Below are positions 58,494 through 64,000 of a DNA stretch of 64,000 nucleotides, piece after piece. A model generated the notes under the pieces. It was not told the origin of the DNA, did not search any database, and saw nothing but the letters and a program-made list of their open reading frames with translations. The translations under genes were made by a program, and so were the position numbers. Position 1 is the stretch's first letter; every line of letters starts with the position of its first letter. Source of the stretch: Streptomyces sp. S465 (GTDB lineage: Bacteria; Actinomycetota; Actinomycetes; Streptomycetales; Streptomycetaceae); NCBI RefSeq assembly GCF_026898115.1, contig NZ_CP114036.1, positions 4,768,001-4,832,000 of the forward strand. Direction: 5' to 3'.

Positions 58494-59576
58494 ATGGGTT
58501 CGGTTCGTGTAGCCATCGTCGGCGTGGGCAACTGCGCCGCCTCGCTGGTGCAGGGCGTCGAGTACTACAAGGACGCCGACCCGGACACCCGCGTGCCGGG
58601 TCTGATGCACGTGCAGTTCGGCGACTACCACGTGAACGACGTGGAGTTCGTGGCCGCCTTCGACGTGGACGCGAAGAAGGTGGGCCTGGACCTCGCGGAC
58701 GCCATCGGCGCCAGCGAGAACAACACCATCAAGATCTGCGACGTGCCGACGACCGGTGTCACGGTCCAGCGCGGCCACACGCTCGACGGACTCGGCAAGT
58801 ACTACCGCCAGACCATCGACGAGTCCGAAGAGGCCCCGGTCGACGTCGTCCAGGTGCTCAAGGACAAGCAGGTCGACGTTCTGGTCTGCTACCTCCCGGT
58901 CGGCTCCGAGGACGCCGCCAAGTACTACGCCCAGTGCGCCATCGACGCGAAGGTCGCCTTCGTCAACGCGCTCCCGGTCTTCATCGCCGGCACCAAGGAG
59001 TGGGCGGACAAGTTCACCGAGGCCGGGGTGCCGATCGTCGGCGACGACATCAAGTCGCAGGTCGGCGCGACCATCACGCACCGCGTGCTGGCCAAGCTGT
59101 TCGAGGACCGGGGCGTCATCCTGGACCGCACCATGCAGCTGAACGTCGGCGGCAACATGGACTTCAAGAACATGCTCGAGCGGGAGCGTCTGGAGTCCAA
59201 GAAGATCTCCAAGACCCAGGCCGTCACCTCCCAGATCCCCGACCGTGAGCTGGGCGCCGACAACGTCCACATCGGCCCGTCGGACTTCGTGGCCTGGCTG
59301 GACGACCGCAAGTGGGCGTATGTCCGCCTCGAGGGCCGCGCCTTCGGCGACGTCCCGCTGAACCTGGAGTACAAGCTCGAGGTGTGGGACTCCCCGAACT
59401 CCGCGGGTGTCATCATCGACGCGCTGCGCGCCGCGAAGATCGCCAAGGACCGCGGCATCGGGGGCCCGATCCTCTCCGCCTCCTCGTACTTCATGAAGTC
59501 GCCGCCGGTGCAGTACTTCGACAACGAGGCGCGGGAGAACGTGGAGAAGTTCATCAAGGGCGAGGTCGAGCGCTGA
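58494..59576 (+). CDS. Inositol-3-phosphate synthase
   Basis: A 360-residue enzyme converting glucose 6-phosphate to myo-inositol 3-phosphate with internal NAD redox cycling, for phosphatidylinositol and mycothiol. NAD motif VGVGNCAAS is near residues 9-17. QLNVGGNMDFKNML, SKKISKTQAV, DNVHIGPSDFVAWLDD and the C-terminal YFMKSPPVQYFDNEARE blocks are of the actinobacterial (Ino1) type. GGGAGC precedes the ATG. A terminator hairpin follows. Confidence 0.96.
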   Translation: MGSVRVAIVGVGNCAASLVQGVEYYKDADPDTRVPGLMHVQFGDYHVNDVEFVAAFDVDAKKVGLDLADAIGASENNTIKICDVPTTGVTVQRGHTLDGLGKYYRQTIDESEEAPVDVVQVLKDKQVDVLVCYLPVGSEDAAKYYAQCAIDAKVAFVNALPVFIAGTKEWADKFTEAGVPIVGDDIKSQVGATITHRVLAKLFEDRGVILDRTMQLNVGGNMDFKNMLERERLESKKISKTQAVTSQIPDRELGADNVHIGPSDFVAWLDDRKWAYVRLEGRAFGDVPLNLEYKLEVWDSPNSAGVIIDALRAAKIAKDRGIGGPILSASSYFMKSPPVQYFDNEARENVEKFIKGEVER

Positions 59577-59605
59577 CGCGCCAGTGCTGATTCCCGCCGC
59601 ATGAT

Positions 59606-59640
59606 CACGGGCCTCCGGGTAATCCCCCCGGAGGCCCGTG
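59606..59640 (+). terminator. Hairpin after the inositol-phosphate synthase gene
   Basis: CACGGGCCTCCGGG (59606-59619) pairs perfectly with 59627-59640; 14-bp stem, 7-base loop. Confidence 0.88.
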
Positions 59641-59660
59641 TGGTGTGTGAGGCTGACGTC

Positions 59661-60998
59661 ATGCCTGTTGTGCGTGATCTCCGCGTACTGCTGCAACTCC
59701 ATGACTTCCGCCGCCTTCTGGCCGTTCGCCTGCTGTCCCAGTCGGCCGACGGCGTCTATCAGGTCGCGCTCGCCACGTATGTGGTCTTCTCCCCGGAGAA
59801 GGAGACCTCCGCCACGGCCATCGCCTCCGCCATGGCCGTCCTGCTGCTTCCCTACTCCCTTCTCGGCCCCTTCGCCGGTGTGCTGCTGGACCGCTGGCGC
59901 CGACGGCAGGTGCTGCTCTACGGCAATCTGCTCCGCTCGGGGCTGGCTGCCGGAACCGCGGTGCTGATCCTCGGCCAGGTGCCGGAGTGGCTCTTCTACG
60001 CCTCGGCCCTGTCGGTGACGGCCGTCAACCGCTTTGTGCTGGCCGGCCTCTCGGCGGCCCTGCCGCGGGTCGTGGACAGCCAGGAGCGTCTGGTCATGGC
60101 CAACTCCCTCTCGCCCACCGCGGGAACGCTCGCCGCCACGGCCGGGGGCAGCCTCGCCTTCATCGTCCGGCTGTCGGGCCCAGGAGGCACCTCCTCGGAC
60201 GCGCTGGTCGTCCTGCTGGGCGCCGCGCTCTATCTCATCGCCGGGCTCACGGCCCTACTCATGACACCGGGCCTGCTGGGGCCTGATCCCGCGGCCCTCC
60301 AGCCCCGTCTCTCCGCGGCCCTGATGAGCACCGCACGGGGCCTGGTCGCAGGCGTGCGCCATCTGCTGGAACGCCGGGATCCCACCGTGGCGCTGACCGC
60401 GATGACGCTGATGCGCTTCTGCTACGGCGCGCTCACGGTGACCGTGCTGATGCTCTGCCGATACGCATGGGCCGATACCGAGTCCGAAGGACTCGCACTT
60501 CTGGGACTGGCCCTTGGCATCTCGGGCGCGGGCTTCTTCGCGGCGGCGGTTGTCACGCCCTGGGCGGTCAGCCGGCTCAGGGACCGTACGTCATCCCGGC
60601 CGGACGGCCGACTCTCCTGGGTGATGGTGTGCGCGGGGAGTGCGGCCCTGCTGGAACCGGGTCTCGGACTGCCCTTCGAGCCCGCTCCCATGCTGATCGC
60701 CGCGTTCATCCTCGGGCTGGTCACCCAGGGCGCCAAAATCGCCACCGACACCGTGGTGCAGTCCGCCATCACCGATGACTTCCGCGGCCGGGTCTTCTCC
60801 CTCTACGACGTGCTGTTCAACATCGCCTTTGTGGGGGCCGCGGCGGTCGCCGCCGTGATACTGCCGCCGGACGGCGCCTCGGCCACGCTGCTGATCTGTG
60901 TGGCACTGCTTTACGCGGCCACCGCGCTCCTCGTGAGGTTTCACGTGAAACATGACCGGGAGAGCGCCCAGCGGGTCAATGTTTCACGTGAAACCTGA
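59661..60998 (+). CDS. MFS transporter
   Basis: A 445-residue major facilitator with about 12 helices. Loop 2-3 motif GVLLDRWRRRQVLL (MFS signature) and FRGRVFSLYDVLFNIAFVGAA in the second half are seen. The substrate is unknown. The start is ATG 59661 with GAGG 8 bases upstream. The C-terminus (RFHVKHDRESAQRVNVSRET) is encoded by two overlapping parS sites, the second just before the stop codon; both keep frame. It converges with the tRNA nucleotidyltransferase gene, 6 bp away. Confidence 0.9.
   Translation: MPVVRDLRVLLQLHDFRRLLAVRLLSQSADGVYQVALATYVVFSPEKETSATAIASAMAVLLLPYSLLGPFAGVLLDRWRRRQVLLYGNLLRSGLAAGTAVLILGQVPEWLFYASALSVTAVNRFVLAGLSAALPRVVDSQERLVMANSLSPTAGTLAATAGGSLAFIVRLSGPGGTSSDALVVLLGAALYLIAGLTALLMTPGLLGPDPAALQPRLSAALMSTARGLVAGVRHLLERRDPTVALTAMTLMRFCYGALTVTVLMLCRYAWADTESEGLALLGLALGISGAGFFAAAVVTPWAVSRLRDRTSSRPDGRLSWVMVCAGSAALLEPGLGLPFEPAPMLIAAFILGLVTQGAKIATDTVVQSAITDDFRGRVFSLYDVLFNIAFVGAAAVAAVILPPDGASATLLICVALLYAATALLVRFHVKHDRESAQRVNVSRET
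60938..60951. other. parS site in the MFS gene
   Basis: Perfect GTTTCACGTGAAAC inside the MFS coding sequence. Confidence 0.93.
60981..60994. other. parS site in the MFS gene
   Basis: Perfect GTTTCACGTGAAAC, 43 bp from the previous one, ending two bases before the MFS stop codon. Confidence 0.93.
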
Positions 60999-61004
60999 GG
61001 GATC

Positions 61005-62495
61005 TCAGCCCTCCGGCTGAGCCGCCCACCACTCCTGGAGCGCGGCGATCGCGGCGTCCCGCTCCATCGGGCCGTGCTCCAGCCGCAGCTCCAGCAGATG
61101 CTTGTACGCCTTGCCGACCTGCGGGCCCGGGGGGACGCCGAGGATCTTCATGATCTCGTTCCCGTCCAGATCCGGGCGGATGGCGTCCAGTTCCTCCTGC
61201 TCCTGTAGTCGGGCGATGCGCTCCTCGAGGCCGTCGTACGCACGAGAGAGCGCCATCGCCTTCCGCTTGTTGCGGGTAGTGCAGTCCGAGCGGGTGAGCT
61301 TGTGCAGCCGGTCCAGCAGCGGCCCGGCGTCACGGACATAGCGGCGGACGGCGGAGTCGGTCCATTCCCCCGTGCCATAGCCGTGAAAGCGCAGATGCAG
61401 CTCGACAAGGCGCGAAACGTCCTTGATCAGCTCATTGGAGTACTTGAGCTTCGTCATCCGGTACTTGGTCATCTTGGCCCCCACCACCTCGTGGTGGTGG
61501 AAGGAGACCCGGCCGTCCTTCTCGAAACGGCGCGTCTTGGGCTTACCGATGTCATGCAGCAGCGCGGCCAGCCGCAGCACCAGATCGGGCCCCTCGGCCT
61601 CCAGATCGATGGCCTGGTCCAGCACGGTCAGCGAATGTTCGTACACATCCTTGTGGCGGTGGTGCTCATCACGCTCCAGGCGCAGCGCCGGAAGCTCCGG
61701 CAGTACGCGGTCGGCGAGCCCGGTCTCGACGAGCAGCCGCAGCCCCTTGCGGGGGTGGTCGGCCAGGATGAGCTTGTTGAGCTCATCACGCACCCGCTCG
61801 GCCGAGACGATGTCGATCCGGTCGGCCATCGACGTCATCGCGGCGACCACCTCGGGGGCCACCTCGAAGTCCAGCTGCGCGGCGAAGCGCGCGGCGCGCA
61901 TCATCCGCAGCGGATCGTCGGAGAAGGACTCCTCGGGCGTCCCCGGGGTGCGCAGCACCCGTGCTGCGAGATCCTCCAGACCGTTGTGCGGGTCGATGAA
62001 CTCCTTCTGCGGCAGCGCCACCGCCATGGCGTTGACCGTGAAGTCCCGACGGACCAGGTCCTCCTCGATCGAGTCGCCGTACGACACCTCCGGCTTCCGA
62101 GATGTCCGGTCATAGGCCTCTGACCGATAAGTCGTGATTTCAATCTGGAAACTCTGGTCCGACCCGCTTCCAGGGGACATGCCCTTACGGCAGCCGACCG
62201 TGCCGAAGGCGATGCCGACCTCCCAGACCGCGTCCGCCCAGGGCCGGACGATCTTCAGTACCTCGTCCGGCCGGGCGTCCGTCGTGAAATCCAGATCGTT
62301 ACCGAGCCGGCCGAGCAGCGCGTCCCGTACCGAGCCGCCGACCAGGGCCAGGCGGAAACCCGCCTGCTGGAAACGGCGAGCGAGATCGTCGGCAACGGGA
62401 GAGACCCGCAGGAGTTCGCCCACGGCGCGGCGCTGCACCTGGCTGAGCTCGTGGGGCGACTGCGGGGTTCGGCTGTCTTTGTTGGCGTTCGGCAC
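61005..62495 (-). CDS. CCA tRNA nucleotidyltransferase
   Basis: A 496-residue class II nucleotidyltransferase that adds or repairs the CCA end of tRNAs. The head has GGSVRDALLGRLGNDLDFTTDA (catalytic GGSVRD and DxD) and RRDFTVNAMA; the neck has DDPLRMMRAARFAA. An HD domain follows (HHRHKDVYEHSL, LLHDIGKPKTR, HHHEVVGA). GTG 62495 follows TACTCT by eight bases, so it may be leaderless. It is the usual CCA-adding enzyme in Streptomyces, often named pcnA. Confidence 0.94.
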   Translation of the reverse strand: MPNANKDSRTPQSPHELSQVQRRAVGELLRVSPVADDLARRFQQAGFRLALVGGSVRDALLGRLGNDLDFTTDARPDEVLKIVRPWADAVWEVGIAFGTVGCRKGMSPGSGSDQSFQIEITTYRSEAYDRTSRKPEVSYGDSIEEDLVRRDFTVNAMAVALPQKEFIDPHNGLEDLAARVLRTPGTPEESFSDDPLRMMRAARFAAQLDFEVAPEVVAAMTSMADRIDIVSAERVRDELNKLILADHPRKGLRLLVETGLADRVLPELPALRLERDEHHRHKDVYEHSLTVLDQAIDLEAEGPDLVLRLAALLHDIGKPKTRRFEKDGRVSFHHHEVVGAKMTKYRMTKLKYSNELIKDVSRLVELHLRFHGYGTGEWTDSAVRRYVRDAGPLLDRLHKLTRSDCTTRNKRKAMALSRAYDGLEERIARLQEQEELDAIRPDLDGNEIMKILGVPPGPQVGKAYKHLLELRLEHGPMERDAAIAALQEWWAAQPEG

Positions 62496-62674
62496 AACAA
62501 AACAGAGTACGTGGCCGCGCGCACCAGAGACTCCACACCAAGAGGACCACCACTGCGTAACGATCTTGTGGAGCCGTCCACAGCACTTCGCCACAGCGGG
62601 CATCGTTACCATTTCGTGGACGCACATTGCGACGACCACTGACGATCTACTGACGACGAGGACGGGCGAGCGCG
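62496..62674. promoter_or_regulatory. Divergent promoter region
   Basis: GTAACGAT (62557-62564) and ATCGTTAC (62602-62609) form a spaced inverted repeat. CCGTCCACA (62574-62582) fits the Streptomyces DnaA-box consensus. A/T-richer than its surroundings. Confidence 0.45.
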
Positions 62675-64000
62675 TGGCCGATGCGGCAGACCTCCGGGGG
62701 ACAACTTCCGCTCGTGCCCGACGATGGTTGCGGCACACGGCGGCGCTGCTCGCCGCGGCGCCGGTGCTCGCGGGCCTGGTGCAGATTCCGGCGGCCTCCG
62801 CGGCCCACGCCGAGAGCAAGGCAAGCGGCTCCCGGTCGGTGGACGTCTCCATCACCTCGCTGACCCCCACCGCGCCGAAGAAGAGCGACACCCTCACGGT
62901 CAGCGGCACCGTCACCAACGACACCAAGTCCACGGTCTCCGACGCCCGCGTCGGTCTCCGCGTCGGCCCGACCATGAACGGCCGCAGCGCGATCGACACC
63001 GCCGCCCGGCGTACCGGCTACTCGGAGGGCCTCGACGGCACCGAGATCGGCGGCAAATACGCCAAGAAGATCGGAAAGCTGCCGGCCGGCGCCAGCCGTG
63101 ACTTCTCTCTCTCCATACCGGTCGGGCAGCTGCACCTGGGGGAGAACGGCGTCTACCAGCTCGGCGTCTCGCTCACCGGTGACACCTCCAGCCAGCCCTG
63201 GCCGCAGGTGCTGGGCATCGAGCGGACCTTCCTGCCCTGGCAGTCGGGTGCGCCCGCGAAGAAGTCCCAGCTCACCTATCTGTGGCCGCTGATCTCCGCC
63301 ACCCATGTGACCGCCCGCACGGACAACGACGAAGACCGCACCCCGATCTTCCGGGACGACCGCCTGGCCTCGGAGCTGGCTCCCGGCGGCCGGCTCCAGC
63401 AGATGGTCGCCCTGGGGAAGAACCTCCCCATCACCTGGGTGATCGACCCCGACCTGCTCGCCACGGTCGACGCGATGACGAAGAAGTACGAGGTCCAGGA
63501 CGCCTCGGGCAACGGGACCAAGGCGGGTCACGGGCAGGCGGTCGCCAAGCAGTGGCTCGGCGCCCTGCAGAAGGCCGTGGAGGGCAAGCAGGTGGTCGCG
63601 CTCCCGTTCGCCGACCCGGACCTCGCCGCGCTCGCGCACCGCGGTAAGAACGTCACCGGCTCCCTCGGGCACCTCCAGGACGCCACCGAGCTCGCCTCGA
63701 CGACCGTGGAGACCGTCCTCGGGGTGAAGCCGCGCACCGACTTCGCCTGGCCGGTGGACGGCGCGATCGACTCCTCGGTCGTGGATGTCGCCACCTCCGC
63801 GGGCGCGCACAACGTGATCGCCCGCAGCGACAGCCTGAGCGAGACCGGCGGGCTCTCCTACACCCCCACCGCGGCCCGCCAGATCGGCGGCGGCAACACG
63901 GCGGTGGTCGCCGACGCCCGGCTGTCGACCGCTTTCACCGGCGACATGTCCAAGGCGGAGAACTCCACTCTCGCCATCCAGAGGTTCCTGGCCCAGAGCC
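62675..64000 (+). CDS. Secreted/membrane-anchored DUF6049-like protein (3' end cut)
   Basis: At least 442 residues, open to the window end. A signal peptide is at the N-terminus: RARRWLRHTAALLAAAPVLAGLVQIPAASAAHA. An immunoglobulin-like domain follows (SVDVSITSLTPTAPKKSDTLTVSGTVTNDTKSTVSDARVGLRVG), then LTYLWPLISATHVTARTDNDEDRTPIFRDDRLASELAPGGRLQQMVALGKNLPITWVIDPDLL, which resembles DUF6049 proteins. In Streptomyces such a gene stands between the tRNA nucleotidyltransferase and the murJ/mviN-type gene (memory). The function is unknown; extracytoplasmic location fits a cell-envelope role. GTG 62675 is chosen for the signal peptide. Confidence 0.78.

Overview
The window is high-GC actinobacterial chromosome. 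It carries dense short intergenic gaps, strong G/C bias at third codon positions, GTG starts and leaderless start sites. An ssgA-type sporulation gene, a femX-type cell-wall gene and a CydDC fusion point to Streptomyces, and the gene order recalls the S. coelicolor core between roughly SCO3895 and SCO3950 (from memory). The replicative helicase dnaB, the rpsF-ssb-rpsR-rplI operon and five perfect copies of the ParB site GTTTCACGTGAAAC show that the segment lies in the origin-proximal core. By synteny, oriC should lie a few tens of kb beyond the right end (inference).

Layout. 1-2608: ABC-2 exporter genes, leftward. 2834-5325: pspAB, htpX and an F420-type oxidoreductase, leftward. 5546-7363: a HAD phosphatase converging on a secreted glycine-rich protein. 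7902-16270: an orphan GAF histidine kinase, then cydDC, cydB and cydA; a Rex operator precedes cydA. 16492-19077: an aminotransferase diverging from a LacI regulator. 19320-22550: a PPP-type phosphatase, a membrane protein and a BRO-domain protein. 22772-24640: thiC with a TPP riboswitch. 24722-28191: a YibE/F membrane protein with a His-rich head, ssgA, DUF5326 and a cupin. The ssgR gene expected beside ssgA is absent.

28258-32110: holin-4-like protein, ptpA, a cystathionine gamma-lyase-type enzyme, LysR and Nudix. 32169-37662: a low-complexity FMN-binding protein, a flavohaemoglobin-like protein, HAD, MarR and GNAT. 37770-40841: serine hydrolase, MerR plus thioredoxin, and peptide deformylase. 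41298-44633 looks accessory: an MDR oxidoreductase, an aldo/keto reductase and a divergent MmyB-type regulator, inserted between def and dnaB.

44899-64000 is conserved core: dnaB, MATE, rplI-rpsR-ssb-rpsF, a small membrane protein, femX, an alanine-racemase-like protein, a GT87 mannosyltransferase, a class A PBP, a PadR regulator, inositol-phosphate synthase, MFS, the tRNA nucleotidyltransferase, and a DUF6049-like secreted protein cut by the window end.

Common themes are envelope growth (femX, PBP, GT87, ssgA, inositol synthase), redox and low-oxygen respiration (Rex/cydABDC, flavohaemoglobin, thioredoxin) and chromosome replication/segregation signals (dnaB, ssb, parS, DnaA boxes). Many gaps hold short GC-rich tandem repeats with periods from about 20 to 65 bp. 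No tRNA, rRNA, CRISPR array or insertion sequence was seen. I did not find a clearly new multi-gene system. The most interesting items are the DnaA-box cluster between dnaB and the MATE gene, the missing ssgR, parS sites built into coding sequence, and the accessory redox cassette.
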